DNA from: Alcanivorax profundi
Lineage (GTDB): Bacteria; Pseudomonadota; Gammaproteobacteria; Pseudomonadales; Alcanivoracaceae
DNA: 64,000 nt
Direction of reading: 5' to 3'
NCBI RefSeq assembly: GCF_003597125.1
Contig: NZ_QYYA01000001.1
Coordinates: forward strand, 1-64,000
The notes below the pieces were generated by a model that was not told where the DNA came from, ran no database searches, and saw nothing but the letters and a program-made list of their open reading frames with translations. Below are positions 42,665 through 53,895 of the stretch, piece after piece. The number at the start of each line of letters is the position of its first letter. Position 1 is the stretch's first letter. The position numbers and the translations under genes were made by a program.

Positions 42665-44038
42665 TTATGACCCGGTCCTGGCCTGTGCACGGTTGCCACT
42701 GGGGCGGCGCCGGCGACGTTGCTGACCATTTCCGCCGCCAGGCTTGTTGCCACGAGGCGGGCGATTGCCGGCAGGGCGGGCCGCTTTCTGATCGCCCTGA
42801 TTCCCTGACGATGACTGACGCTGGTCTTGCGCTACCCCGGTTTTTTTGGGCTTCTTGGGCCGTTTTCGCTTGGGTGCTTGCAGTGGGCGTGCGGCAGGTA
42901 GCGGCTCGCCCGGTTCGAAACCGGCCACAATCTTGCGTTCCAGCTGTTGCTGGGTGAGCCGTTCGATATCGGTGAGCTGCTGGAATTCGTCAGCGCTGAC
43001 CAGCGAGATGGCCTGACCGGTGGCGCCGGCGCGACCGGTGCGGCCAATGCGGTGCACATAGTCTTCCGGGACGTTGGGCAGATCCACGTTGACTACTTGA
43101 GGCAACTGCTCGATATCCAGGCCCCGGGCGGCAATATCCGTGGCCACCAGAGCGCGAATCTTGCCGCTCTTGAAGTCCGCCAGCGCGCGGGTGCGGGCAT
43201 TCTGGCTCTTGTTGCCATGAATCGCGGCCGCTTCGATGCCACTGCCTTCCAGCTGCTTGGCCAGACGGTTGGCCCCATGCTTGGTGCGGCTGAAGACCAG
43301 TACCTGATACCAGTTGTGTTCCTGGATCAGGTGCGTCAGCAAGGCGGGCTTGCGTTTCTTGTCCACCGGAGCAATCCATTGAGTGACCAGCTCGGTGGTG
43401 GTGTTGCGCGGGCTGACATCCACTTCCACCGGATCATTCACCAGCCCCTTGGCCAGTGCACGAATGTCCGGTGAGAACGTCGCTGAGAACATCAGGTTCT
43501 GGCGACGCTTGGGCAGCAGGGCGAGAATCTTGCGAATGTCATGGATAAAACCCATGTCCAGCATGCGGTCGGCTTCGTCCAGTACCAGCACTTCCAGATG
43601 ATCAAACTTCACCGCATTTTGCTGGTACAGATCCAGCAAGCGACCCGGGGTTGCCACCAGAATGTCCACACCACCGCGCAGGCGCTGCATTTGCGGGTTG
43701 ATCTTGACCCCACCGAAGACCACCGTGGATTTCAGCGGCAAGTGTTTGCCGTAGGTGGCAACACTATCGGCCACCTGGGCGGCCAGTTCGCGGGTTGGCG
43801 TCAGTACCAGTGCGCGCACCTGGTTATGACTGGCGGCTTTACCGGTACGCAAACGTTCCAGCAGGGGCAGGGTGAACCCGGCGGTTTTTCCGGTCCCGGT
43901 CTGGGCTGCGGCCATGACATCACGACCTTCCAGCACGGCAGGAATGGCTTGCGCTTGAATAGGGGATGGGGTGCTGTATCCGTGGTCGGCAACAGCGGTT
44001 TGCAGAGCTTCACAAAGCCCGAGATCGGAAAAATGCAT
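42665..44038 (-). CDS. rhlE: DEAD-box RNA helicase, RhlE type
   Basis: An ATP-dependent RNA helicase of 457 aa, probably acting in ribosome assembly and RNA turnover. Seen in order are the Q motif ([26 protein letters not shown]), Walker [23 protein letters not shown] in [16 protein letters not shown] in MFSATFS and the C-terminal [12 protein letters not shown] and [10 protein letters not shown] motifs. From about residue 375 the tail is rich in Lys, Arg, Gly and Gln ([10 protein letters not shown] to [12 protein letters not shown]), giving an RNA-binding extension. A 42-codon acidic gene lies 84 nt upstream. Confidence 0.93.
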   Translation of the reverse strand: MHFSDLGLCEALQTAVADHGYSTPSPIQAQAIPAVLEGRDVMAAAQTGTGKTAGFTLPLLERLRTGKAASHNQVRALVLTPTRELAAQVADSVATYGKHLPLKSTVVFGGVKINPQMQRLRGGVDILVATPGRLLDLYQQNAVKFDHLEVLVLDEADRMLDMGFIHDIRKILALLPKRRQNLMFSATFSPDIRALAKGLVNDPVEVDVSPRNTTTELVTQWIAPVDKKRKPALLTHLIQEHNWYQVLVFSRTKHGANRLAKQLEGSGIEAAAIHGNKSQNARTRALADFKSGKIRALVATDIAARGLDIEQLPQVVNVDLPNVPEDYVHRIGRTGRAGATGQAISLVSADEFQQLTDIERLTQQQLERKIVAGFEPGEPLPAARPLQAPKRKRPKKPKKTGVAQDQRQSSSGNQGDQKAARPAGNRPPRGNKPGGGNGQQRRRRRPSGNRAQARTGS

Positions 44039-44122
44039 GGGGGGACGAACCAGCGGGGAAAGGGCGGCAAGCCTACCTGATTCAGGTCCCCGGTTCGAGC
44101 GATTTCCGACCAGTGACAGCCG

Positions 44123-44251
44123 TTAGGCGGCGTGGCTGTCGTGGTCTGTTACAGACTCCCAGCGTCCTGTGATGTCTGCATGGTTATCTTCGAAGATGCT
44201 TTCCAGTGAGTCCGGGACCCACTCCATGTCCAGAATTTCATCATGTTCCAT
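44123..44251 (-). CDS. 42-residue acidic small protein upstream of rhlE
   Basis: A short frame beginning MEHDEILDMEWVPDSLESIF and ending SHAA. It is strongly acidic. AGGGG lies 8 nt before the ATG at 44251, which supports translation. It lies 84 nt upstream of rhlE on the same strand and may be a leader gene or co-transcribed partner. I recognise no family. A regulatory upstream reading frame is another explanation. Confidence 0.5.
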   Translation of the reverse strand: MEHDEILDMEWVPDSLESIFEDNHADITGRWESVTDHDSHAA

Positions 44252-44409
44252 CTATCTATCCCCTGCGGTTATTCTTTACCCTCAGGCTTTACAGTAGCGG
44301 TCCAGCAGGGGCGTTTCTGTTGCTCGGTTGTAAGCTTTTTCTTACGGAGCGTGACTGATGAGTGCGGTTCTGCAATGCAGAATATTGTTCATGCCGAAGG
44401 AGGTGGTGA

Positions 44410-44841
44410 ATGAATGATCTGGATTGGCATCAGGTATTAACCCATCTTTATCAGCTGGGTATTGCCTTTGTTCTCGCGCTGCCAGTGGCGTGGAACCGTG
44501 AACAAATGGCCCGGGGGGCGGGGCTGAGAACCTTCCCGCTGGTTTCTATTGCGGCCTGTGGATACATGCTGGTCGGGATGCAGGTTTATACCGGCTCGGA
44601 TGCGGAAGCGCGGGTGATGTATGGACTGATCACCGGGATGGGTTTTATCGGTGGTGGTGCGATCCTGAAAAACGGGGGCAATGTCAGTGGTACCGCCACG
44701 GCGGCGAGTTTGTGGAACACCGGCGCCATCGGCATCTCGGTGGCCTATAGCCGCTACGAAATCGCGCTGGTGTTGTCGATCATCAACTTCCTGATCCTGC
44801 AGTTTTCGCGCTCCTTTAAAAGAGAGGAGGAGGAAAGTTGA
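44410..44841 (+). CDS. MgtC/SapB-family membrane protein
   Basis: A 143-residue protein with four predicted membrane helices, the size of the membrane core of MgtC/SapB without the C-terminal soluble domain. Diagnostic blocks are GIAFVLALPVAWNRE, RGAGLRTFPLVSIAACG, LITGMGFIGGGAILK and GTATAASLWNTGAIG. Known members affect magnesium homeostasis, acid stress or F-ATPase activity; the short form here is of unknown specificity. GGAGG precedes the start. The stop codon overlaps a hairpin. Confidence 0.85.
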   Translation: MNDLDWHQVLTHLYQLGIAFVLALPVAWNREQMARGAGLRTFPLVSIAACGYMLVGMQVYTGSDAEARVMYGLITGMGFIGGGAILKNGGNVSGTATAASLWNTGAIGISVAYSRYEIALVLSIINFLILQFSRSFKREEEES

Positions 44842-44864
44842 CTCCCCCGTCAGGCGGGGGAGTC
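44840..44864. terminator. Hairpin between the convergent mgtC-like and phosphoesterase genes
   Basis: GACTCCCCC and GGGGGAGTC pair around a CGTCAGGC centre. It overlaps the mgtC-like stop and lies 7 nt from the end of the phosphoesterase gene. No T-run is present on either side, so its strength is uncertain. Confidence 0.5.
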
Positions 44865-44870
44865 AGGTGA

Positions 44871-46820
44871 TTACCGTGAAATCAGGGCGAGTTCGGCGTC
44901 CTGCTCCAGTACCACCCACCAACGCTGGCCGTGGTCGGAGTCAAAACCGACAAGAGGGCTGCCATCACAGAGCGACTCCCGCACGGGGGGCGTGGACAGG
45001 AAGCTGCTGTCAAAGGGTTGCTCCACCACGCAGCCTTCAGGAGTCACTGCCTCCCAGCCCGCTGCAGTCATGATGCCCAGCGTGGCTGCTGCCGTATCAA
45101 GGTTGTCGGATGCATCAAATGTCAGGGCATAACGGTCCGAAATGGCGGTGGCGAGGTCCCAGTCCTTGCTGGCACTGTCCGGTAGGGAGTGCGCGGTTTT
45201 GGCGCTTCCGTCGGGCTGGCTGCCGGGCAGACCTGCATCCGCTTCGATGTCCTTGACGGCCCCGTAGGCACTGGAATAGGTGCCTGTCTGGTTCTGGGTG
45301 CCGCTGATAATCAGGATATCGCTAAGCGTACTGCCATCGCTGGTCAGCCAGCTCATGGCTACATCTTCCTTCAGATCCATGGTGGTTTCGGGAATGTCGA
45401 GCACATTGCTGTCGCCACCATTGGGCATCACCCGGTTTTCCGCGTTGAGATTGGGTGTCCAGGGCTGGTTGTACTGAAACAGGAACTGGTATGACAGTCG
45501 CATCAGGTCTTCAACGGATTGAGCGCGGCTGAATCCCGGGGTCAGCTCCATGTCTCGGGTGCGGCTCTCGAGACGGTTGAAAGTGTTATTGGTGCCGGCC
45601 ACCATGCGGGCGATGCTGCCATCTTCACCCTGACAGTCATTGCTGATGTACTGGCTATCCAGATACATCACCGGGCGCGTGCCCTCGGGGATAGAGTTGG
45701 GGTAAACCACGCGCTCGCAGCGGTTGGTGGTACGGGAGAAACGGTCCAGTAGTTTCCAGTCAGGCTCGGCCAGTTCCTTTACGCCGTCCTCATTGCTCTT
45801 GATGGTGTGTTCGGTGAACCACGACTCGTAGTCAACACGAGGGCCACTGAAAGTGAGTACTGAGGCATTCGCGTCGTAGGCCGTAGAGCCATTGCTCATG
45901 GTGTTCATTTTTTGCTGGATGATCCGTTGCACCAGCTCCCTCTCGCCATAGCGGAATTCATACCCCTTGTAGGATGCATTGCCGGAAGCAATCTGGGTGT
46001 ACTGGGGAATCCGGTAATTACCTTCTTCTTCGGTCCACGATGTCGGATCAACATAGATGGGTGCGGTAATCACGGAGCGCTGGTACATGTGTTCGTGACC
46101 CTGCACCCAGATGATGTCGTTACGGGCAAAAAACGCGCGGATGTCATCCCACTGGTTCAGCAACAAATCGTCACCGGTGGTGCCTTCAACGATCATTTCC
46201 CGGGTTTCACCGTACTTGGCGCCAATCAGGCCGTCGTGGCTGGCGATGACTATGTGTTCCACATCGTCGCGGTGAGTGTTGACCGCGTCCTTGATCCACT
46301 GGAAGGCGATGGGCAGGTTGTAGTACTTGAGGAGAATGATCAGCACGTTTTCGCGGACCACGTAGTAATTCAGGTATTGCGCGCCAGCCATGTGAACGGC
46401 ATCGTCCGGAATGTAGTGCTTCATGTTTTCGATCCATTCGACCGAATAGGCGTAGCTGTCCTCGTGGTTCCCCATGAGTGGCAGGAACTCAATGCCTGCC
46501 TCCCGGTAGCCCTCGGCAATTGACGTCCACTGCTCAAACTCTCCGGTGGTACCGTGGTCGGTCAGGTCGCCCACGGGAATCACGATGTTGACCCCCAGAG
46601 CCTGTTCCTTGTCCAGTACGGCCTTCATTGGATGCATGGCCACATTGTCGCCACCTCCCTGGGTATCAGGGAGTATTCCAATTTTCACCGTCTGAGTGGT
46701 GCTTGAGGCGCCGTCTTTTTCCGTGGTGGTGTCGCCATCGTTAGACGAAGAATCCCCGCCGCAGCCGCTCAGTATCAATGCCGCGGCCAGGGCTGCCAGG
46801 CCCGAATTCAGTAATTTCAC
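44871..46820 (-). CDS. Calcineurin-like phosphoesterase lipoprotein
   Basis: A 649-residue lipoprotein (LILSGC|GGDSSS) with a metallophosphoesterase domain. The dimetal motifs are in order: DTQ in GILPDTQGGG, GDLTD, GNHED, SHDG and GHEH in WVQGHEHMYQR. A long C-terminal region of about 350 residues has no recognised domain and ends in a probably beta-rich unit. It should act in the periplasm or on the outer membrane, perhaps releasing phosphate from esters. The start codon is GTG at 46820 with GGGGAT upstream. No Pho box was identified. Confidence 0.82.
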   Translation of the reverse strand: MKLLNSGLAALAAALILSGCGGDSSSNDGDTTTEKDGASSTTQTVKIGILPDTQGGGDNVAMHPMKAVLDKEQALGVNIVIPVGDLTDHGTTGEFEQWTSIAEGYREAGIEFLPLMGNHEDSYAYSVEWIENMKHYIPDDAVHMAGAQYLNYYVVRENVLIILLKYYNLPIAFQWIKDAVNTHRDDVEHIVIASHDGLIGAKYGETREMIVEGTTGDDLLLNQWDDIRAFFARNDIIWVQGHEHMYQRSVITAPIYVDPTSWTEEEGNYRIPQYTQIASGNASYKGYEFRYGERELVQRIIQQKMNTMSNGSTAYDANASVLTFSGPRVDYESWFTEHTIKSNEDGVKELAEPDWKLLDRFSRTTNRCERVVYPNSIPEGTRPVMYLDSQYISNDCQGEDGSIARMVAGTNNTFNRLESRTRDMELTPGFSRAQSVEDLMRLSYQFLFQYNQPWTPNLNAENRVMPNGGDSNVLDIPETTMDLKEDVAMSWLTSDGSTLSDILIISGTQNQTGTYSSAYGAVKDIEADAGLPGSQPDGSAKTAHSLPDSASKDWDLATAISDRYALTFDASDNLDTAAATLGIMTAAGWEAVTPEGCVVEQPFDSSFLSTPPVRESLCDGSPLVGFDSDHGQRWWVVLEQDAELALISR

Positions 46821-46930
46821 GATCGTATCCCCAGTGGTTGATGATTGGTCCCTGGAGAGTGTGGCGGGGGATTGTGTTGGCGAGTTAACGCTCTCGTGAA
46901 TGTTATTTGAACGATAGTACTGAACGAAAG

Positions 46931-49066
<2,136 letters not shown>

Positions 49067-49162
49067 GGCGTGAGTATACCTGTCGGGGGAGTAACCTGAC
49101 ATCTTCCCGACGCCTGAATGTGCTAGGTTCCGGGGCTGAATTAACGGATTTTTGAGTCAGTC

Positions 49163-50299
49163 ATGAAAGAAATCTTTCGTCAGTTTTTGCTCCTGGGTCT
49201 GGTCAGCTTTGGAGGGCCTGCTGCTCATGTGGGCTATTTTCACCGCCGTTTCGTGGAAGAGCTGAAATGGCTGGATGACGCCGAGTTCGCCCGTTTGCTG
49301 GCCTTGACCCAGTTTCTCCCCGGCCCGGCATCCAGCCAGCTGGGCTTCGCGATTGGCCGTCTGCGAGGCGGTGTGCCGGGGGCTTTTACCGCCTTTGTGG
49401 CCTTCACGCTGCCCTCGTTTGTGCTGATGGCCTTGCTGGGCATCTATGCCCACCGGTTACCGGATGCGTTGCAAGGCGGTGCCATCACTGGACTGAAATG
49501 GTTGGCGGTGATGGTGGTGGCCGATGCGGTGTGGAACATGAGCAAGCGTTTTTGCACCGGTCGCCTGACCCGCGTCCTGGCCGTGGCGGTAGCGGGGTTG
49601 CTGATTATCGGGTCGTCACTTTATGGGCAGATTGTCGCGCTGATCGTTGCGGCCGGGCTGGGTTGGTGCTGGTTAAGACCAGATACCGCAGCTCCAGCCG
49701 AAGGTCAGCCTGTTATTCGGCGCTTTCCGTTGCTGGTATTGGCGTTGCTCGCGGGAGTTGCCGTTTTGGCTGGCGGCCGGTTACTGGGACTGTGGAATGA
49801 TTTTTTCACGGCCGGGGCTCTGGTGTTCGGTGGCGGGCATGTGGTGCTGCCGTTGCTGCAGGAATTGGTGGGGCCACAGCTCAGCCCGGATGCGTTCCTG
49901 ACCGGCTATGCGGCGGCCCAGGCGGTGCCGGGGCCCATGTTCTCCCTGGCGTCGTATCTGGGGGCGGTGCTGTTGCCGTCGAGCCCCTGGTTGGGGGCGC
50001 TGGTTGCTACCCTGGCGATTTTCCTCCCCGGCTTTCTGTTGGTGCTGGGTTTGATGGACGCCTGGCAATGGCTGTCCTCTCGCCCGGCGCTGGCCGGTGC
50101 CGTAGCGGGTATCAATGCGGCGGTGGTGGGGTTGCTGCTGGCGGCCCTGTATCAGCCGGTGTTTGTGTCTGCGGTGCAGGGTGTCTGGGATCTGCTGGTG
50201 GTGGTGGCGGGTTTCTGGCTGCTGCGCAGTGGCAAGGTGCCGTTGTGGGGGATGGTGCTGGGGATGACGGGGCTTGGCGTCGTGGCGGGGGCGCTGTGA
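49163..50299 (+). CDS. chrA: Chromate transporter, ChrA family (two-domain)
   Basis: A 378-residue inner-membrane protein with two homologous CHR halves. The first starts FLLLGLVSFGGPAAHVGYFHRRFVEE with FLPGPASSQLGFAIGRLRGG; the second has FFTAGALVFGGGHVVLPLLQE and AAQAVPGPMFSLASYLG. About ten membrane helices are expected. Known ChrA proteins extrude chromate driven by the membrane potential. It is divergent from recQ with a short shared promoter region; no chrB regulator adjoins it. Confidence 0.9.
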   Translation: MKEIFRQFLLLGLVSFGGPAAHVGYFHRRFVEELKWLDDAEFARLLALTQFLPGPASSQLGFAIGRLRGGVPGAFTAFVAFTLPSFVLMALLGIYAHRLPDALQGGAITGLKWLAVMVVADAVWNMSKRFCTGRLTRVLAVAVAGLLIIGSSLYGQIVALIVAAGLGWCWLRPDTAAPAEGQPVIRRFPLLVLALLAGVAVLAGGRLLGLWNDFFTAGALVFGGGHVVLPLLQELVGPQLSPDAFLTGYAAAQAVPGPMFSLASYLGAVLLPSSPWLGALVATLAIFLPGFLLVLGLMDAWQWLSSRPALAGAVAGINAAVVGLLLAALYQPVFVSAVQGVWDLLVVVAGFWLLRSGKVPLWGMVLGMTGLGVVAGAL

Positions 50300-50394
50300 A
50301 GGGCCGTTGAAAGTTTAAAGTTCAACTCATCCCCAGCCCGACTACCGGCCTTGCCTGAAGGGCGGAATAATGATTCACTTCTTTAAAGGAGTGA

Positions 50395-51054
50395 ATGTGG
50401 ATTCCGATCATGGCTTACCGGGAAACCGATACTGTCCGTGCCCGCAAGGCGGCGCAGCGCGCGCATTTACTGCGTTGCGCGGAGTCGTTGGTACGGGATG
50501 GCGGCTTTGCCAACCTGACCATGCAGACCCTTGCCGGCGAGGCGAAGGTGGGCGTGGGTACGCTGTATCGTTATTTTGACAACAAATCGGTGCTGGCGGC
50601 GGAAGTGTTTCGCTGTGCTACCGAGCGGGAGGTGGCTGCCGTGGCTGAGGCCATGGACCACGATGGACCGTTTGCCCAGCGGCTCAGCCACGTGTTGCGG
50701 GTGTTTGTCAGCCGTGCCGAGTCGGCTCCCCGACTGGCCTGGTCCCTGATTGCCGAGCCGGTAGATCCGGCGGTCGACGCGGAGCGTCTGCTCTACCGTC
50801 GTCGTTATGCCGAGCTCTACCAGCAGTTCCTGACAGAGGGGGTGGACAGCGCTGTGCTACCGGCGCAGGACACGGCCATCAGCGCCGCGGCCATGGTTGG
50901 AGCCATTGCCGAAGCCTTGGTCGGCCCCTTGTCTGAACCTTTGCCCCGGTCTGACCTGGCGGCATCCCTGACCCAATTTTGTCTCCGTGCGGTGGGCATG
51001 TCCCCGGCGCACCCGATCATGCCGCAGTCCAGTTCTTCGGGAGAGAACCCATGA
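50395..51054 (+). CDS. TetR-family transcriptional regulator
   Basis: A 219-residue repressor-type protein. The N-terminal TetR helix-turn-helix is LLRCAESLVRDGGFANLTMQTLAGEAKVGVGTLYRYFDNKSVLAAEVF. The C-terminal ligand-binding part is divergent. AAGGAG lies just upstream of the ATG at 50395, giving the MWIPIMAYRETD start; the internal ATG at 50410 is an alternative. Its stop overlaps the ATG of the AidB-like gene by 4 nt, so it likely controls and is co-translated with that gene. Confidence 0.87.
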   Translation: MWIPIMAYRETDTVRARKAAQRAHLLRCAESLVRDGGFANLTMQTLAGEAKVGVGTLYRYFDNKSVLAAEVFRCATEREVAAVAEAMDHDGPFAQRLSHVLRVFVSRAESAPRLAWSLIAEPVDPAVDAERLLYRRRYAELYQQFLTEGVDSAVLPAQDTAISAAAMVGAIAEALVGPLSEPLPRSDLAASLTQFCLRAVGMSPAHPIMPQSSSSGENP

Positions 51055-52745
51055 ATGCCAAACACGCTAACCTGAACGCAGATCCTCTGGCCCAGACCCA
51101 TGAGGTCTTTAACCAGGCCCGGGCGCTGGAAGATTACAACGCCTATGACAGCGATACCGCCTTGCGTGAGGCGGTGCAGCGCCATGGTGCCGGTTGGGCG
51201 GAAGATGCCCTGTCGGCCCACGGGGCGAAAACCGGTAGTGCGGAAGTGATTGAATGGGGCTTTCTGGCCAACGAGCACAAGCCGCAGTTTTTCTCCCATG
51301 ACCGTCAGGGATACCGGGTGGACTACGTGAAATACCACGAGTCTTACCATCGGCTGATGGCTCTGGGACTTGAGTCAGGTATTCATTCTGCGCCGTGGCG
51401 CGATCCCAAACCCGGAGCCCATGTGGCCCGTGCGGCGCAAAGCTACCTGCAAGCCCAGGCGGAGGCCGGCCATGGCTGTCCACTGACCATGACGTTTGCG
51501 GCAGTCCCTTCTATCCATCTGACGCCATCACTGGCGAAGGAATGGCTGCCCAAGATTCTCAACAATGCCTATGACCCGCGTAATGTGCCGCACACAGAAA
51601 AACAGGCATTGACCATCGGCATGGGCATGACCGAGAAGCAGGGCGGCTCTGATGTGCGCGCCAACACCACCCATGCCTTGCCCATCGGGGCGGAAGGCCC
51701 GGGTGAAGCCTATGAGCTGGTGGGCCACAAGTGGTTCACCTCGGCGCCCATGTGCGATGCCTTTCTGGTGTTGGGGCAGACGGCCAACGGCTTGAGCTGT
51801 TTTCTGGTGCCGCGCTGGCGCCCGGATGGCAGCAAGAACCCCATCCAGGTGCAGCGGCTCAAGAACAAGATGGGCAATGTCTCCAATGCGTCCTCGGAAA
51901 TCGAGTTGCGGGGGGCGCTGGGCTGGATGGTCGGCGAAGAAGGGCGCGGCGTGCCCGCCATCATCGAGATGGTGGCGATGACCCGTTTCGATTGCATGAT
52001 TGGCTCCGCGTCGGGCCAGCGCCAGGCGGTTGCCCAGGCGGTGAACCATGCCATGGGCCGGGCAGCCTTTGGCAAGACACTGATTGACCAGCCGCTGATG
52101 CGCAATGTGCTCGCCGATCTGCAACTGGAAGTGGAAGGGTCGCTGGCCATTGCCATGCGCATGGGAGAAGCGCTGGACCAGTCCTCACTAGATCCGTCCA
52201 ATGCTCATGAAAAGCTGCTGCTGCGTCTGGGGCTGCCCGCGGGCAAGTACTGGATCTGCAAGCGCACCCCGTTTCATGCCTACGAGGCAATGGAATGCCT
52301 GGGGGGTAACGGTGTCACCGAAGATTTCATCATGGCGCGGCTGTACCGGGAGGCGCCCATCAATGCCATCTGGGAAGGCTCCGGCAATGTGCAGGCACTG
52401 GATATGCTGCGTGCCCTGGCCAAAACCCCGGCGGTGCTGGAAACCTGGTTTGCCGAACTGGCCAAAACCGCAGGCAGCGATGCCCGGTTGGACAAGGCGG
52501 TGAACAGCGTGAAGCAGGAATTCGCCGATATGGATCAGGCGGAGTACCGCGCCCGCGATATCGTCGACCGCTTGTCCCTGACCATGCAGGCCAGCCAACT
52601 GGTCGCCGCCGGCAACCAGGCCGTCGCCGAAGCGTTCATCGCCTCACGCCTCGGCGAACACGGTGACCGCAACTATGGCACCTTGCCGCGGGGGCTGGAT
52701 CTGGGGGAGATATTGGCGCGGGCGAACCCGTGGGGGAGCAGTTAA
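51051..52745 (+). CDS. aidB: AidB-like acyl-CoA dehydrogenase family flavoprotein
   Basis: A 564-residue FAD protein closely resembling E. coli AidB of the alkylation response. Shared blocks are THEVFNQ, EAVQRHGAGW, CPLTMTFAAVP, LTIGMGMTEKQGGSDVRANTT, LVGHKWFTSAP, NKMGNVSNASSEIE, MTRFDCMIGSA and LYREAPINAIWEGSGN. AidB binds DNA and flavin and may limit alkylation damage, with weak isovaleryl-CoA dehydrogenase activity. Unlike the E. coli gene, it is paired with a TetR regulator through a 4-nt overlap. The TAA stop codon lies inside palindromic repeat copy C. Confidence 0.87.
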   Translation: MNAKHANLNADPLAQTHEVFNQARALEDYNAYDSDTALREAVQRHGAGWAEDALSAHGAKTGSAEVIEWGFLANEHKPQFFSHDRQGYRVDYVKYHESYHRLMALGLESGIHSAPWRDPKPGAHVARAAQSYLQAQAEAGHGCPLTMTFAAVPSIHLTPSLAKEWLPKILNNAYDPRNVPHTEKQALTIGMGMTEKQGGSDVRANTTHALPIGAEGPGEAYELVGHKWFTSAPMCDAFLVLGQTANGLSCFLVPRWRPDGSKNPIQVQRLKNKMGNVSNASSEIELRGALGWMVGEEGRGVPAIIEMVAMTRFDCMIGSASGQRQAVAQAVNHAMGRAAFGKTLIDQPLMRNVLADLQLEVEGSLAIAMRMGEALDQSSLDPSNAHEKLLLRLGLPAGKYWICKRTPFHAYEAMECLGGNGVTEDFIMARLYREAPINAIWEGSGNVQALDMLRALAKTPAVLETWFAELAKTAGSDARLDKAVNSVKQEFADMDQAEYRARDIVDRLSLTMQASQLVAAGNQAVAEAFIASRLGEHGDRNYGTLPRGLDLGEILARANPWGSS

Positions 52746-52892
52746 CAGTGAATAGTGAACAGCGCGCGGGCTATGCCCGTGCTGTTTGCAACGCAAGAGG
52801 CCGCGCCCAACCTGTGGACGCGGCCTCTTTGATTTGAATAACCCCATCGCTGTCGCGCGTCGCTGTTAACTATTCACTGTTAACTGTTCACT
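52741..52892. repeat. Intergenic palindromic element, copy C
   Basis: The left arm (52741-52762) and right arm (52863-52884) are inverted copies of the GTTAACAGTGAATAG unit with one mismatch, and a further TGTTCACTG follows the right arm. An inner stem AAGAGGCCGCG/CGCGGCCTCTT lies at 52795-52805 and 52819-52829. The TAA of the left-most GTTAAC is the stop codon of the aidB-like gene. Bases 52761-52805 are perfectly repeated, inverted, in copy D. Confidence 0.85.
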
Positions 52893-52895
52893 GCC

Positions 52896-53642
52896 TCAAA
52901 GTTTGAGTTTCCCCGCAATCTCAAACCACATGGCCCTGAATGCCTGGGCGCTGGGAGTGTAGGGGGCGAATTCGCCTACCGGGGCGCGGTGGTCACCCAT
53001 TTGTTCGACGTGGGTGGAGTAGGGGATCCAGGTCTTGAGGCCGCCTTTCATGACTTTCGGGCGTTTGACCAGCATCTCTACGTGCAGGTCGCGGTGGCGG
53101 TCGACCATGTTGAAGAAGGGCACCACGGTTAGGTGCTTGTAGTTCTTGCTGTCGATCCAGTCGAGTACCTGCTGGAAGGCCCGCACTGACAGGTGGGTCG
53201 GGATTACCGGGACGAACAGGTAGTCCACCGCCGCAAAGATGCTTTCGGCTACCGGGCTGAGTGTCGGCGGGCAATCAAGGATCACCAGCTCGTAGCTTTC
53301 GCCCAGTGGGGCGATCAGCTGTTTGAGCCGGGTCTTGGCGCCACCGTTTTCGGTGAGCTTGATATCTGCATTGCGCATGGACAGGTCGGCGGGGATGGCA
53401 TCCAGGTTGGCCCAGCGGGTCTCCCGCTTGAGCCGCCCGATAGGCTGCTTGCCCTTGATCAGGTTACCGGCCTTGTAGCCATCGCCATCATCGACTCCCA
53501 AATAGAAGCTTGCCGCGCCTTGCGGGTCCAGATCCCAAAGCAGGGTGCGGTGTTTCCAGCGCGCGGCATGCCAGGCCACATTCACGGCCGAGGCGGTTTT
53601 CCCCACACCCCCTTTCAGGTTGTAAAAGGCGATGGTTTGCAT
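52896..53642 (-). CDS. ParA-family ATPase
   Basis: A 248-residue MinD/ParA-type P-loop ATPase. The deviant Walker A motif is KGGVGKTAS (K10 to T16), followed by LLWDLDPQGAASFYLG and the Walker B region LVILDCPPTLSP. No parB gene or centromere-like repeats adjoin it, so it is an orphan ParA rather than a chromosomal or plasmid partition operon. It is divergent from the DUF4062 gene, and both lie between inverted repeat copies C and D. Possible roles are positioning of a protein complex or a mobile-element function. Confidence 0.85.
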   Translation of the reverse strand: MQTIAFYNLKGGVGKTASAVNVAWHAARWKHRTLLWDLDPQGAASFYLGVDDGDGYKAGNLIKGKQPIGRLKRETRWANLDAIPADLSMRNADIKLTENGGAKTRLKQLIAPLGESYELVILDCPPTLSPVAESIFAAVDYLFVPVIPTHLSVRAFQQVLDWIDSKNYKHLTVVPFFNMVDRHRDLHVEMLVKRPKVMKGGLKTWIPYSTHVEQMGDHRAPVGEFAPYTPSAQAFRAMWFEIAGKLKL

Positions 53643-53895
53643 GGCGTTCCATTCCTGTCCAGAGAAAGGTCAATTATAGCCTTGCCAGCGGCGAATGCTG
53701 GGCTAATGCGCCTGCCGCTACCCTTATGGCTGGGCTCAGGCTAGCATGAACTGGCACACAGGCCCATGTTGGCTCAGTGCAGGTCCGCCGTATTGGGCCG
53801 GAAACTTGTGATCCGGGGGCGGTGGCGCTTTAATAGCCCACCAGCAAGCCCAATGAAGGGCGCCAGCCACAGACATCAGGACGCAGGAATACAGG

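Noticed and set aside
44080-44115. A GGTTCGAGC T-loop-like sequence considered as a tRNA
   Set aside because: No matching acceptor, D or anticodon stems could be formed around it. No tRNA or rRNA gene was found anywhere in the window.
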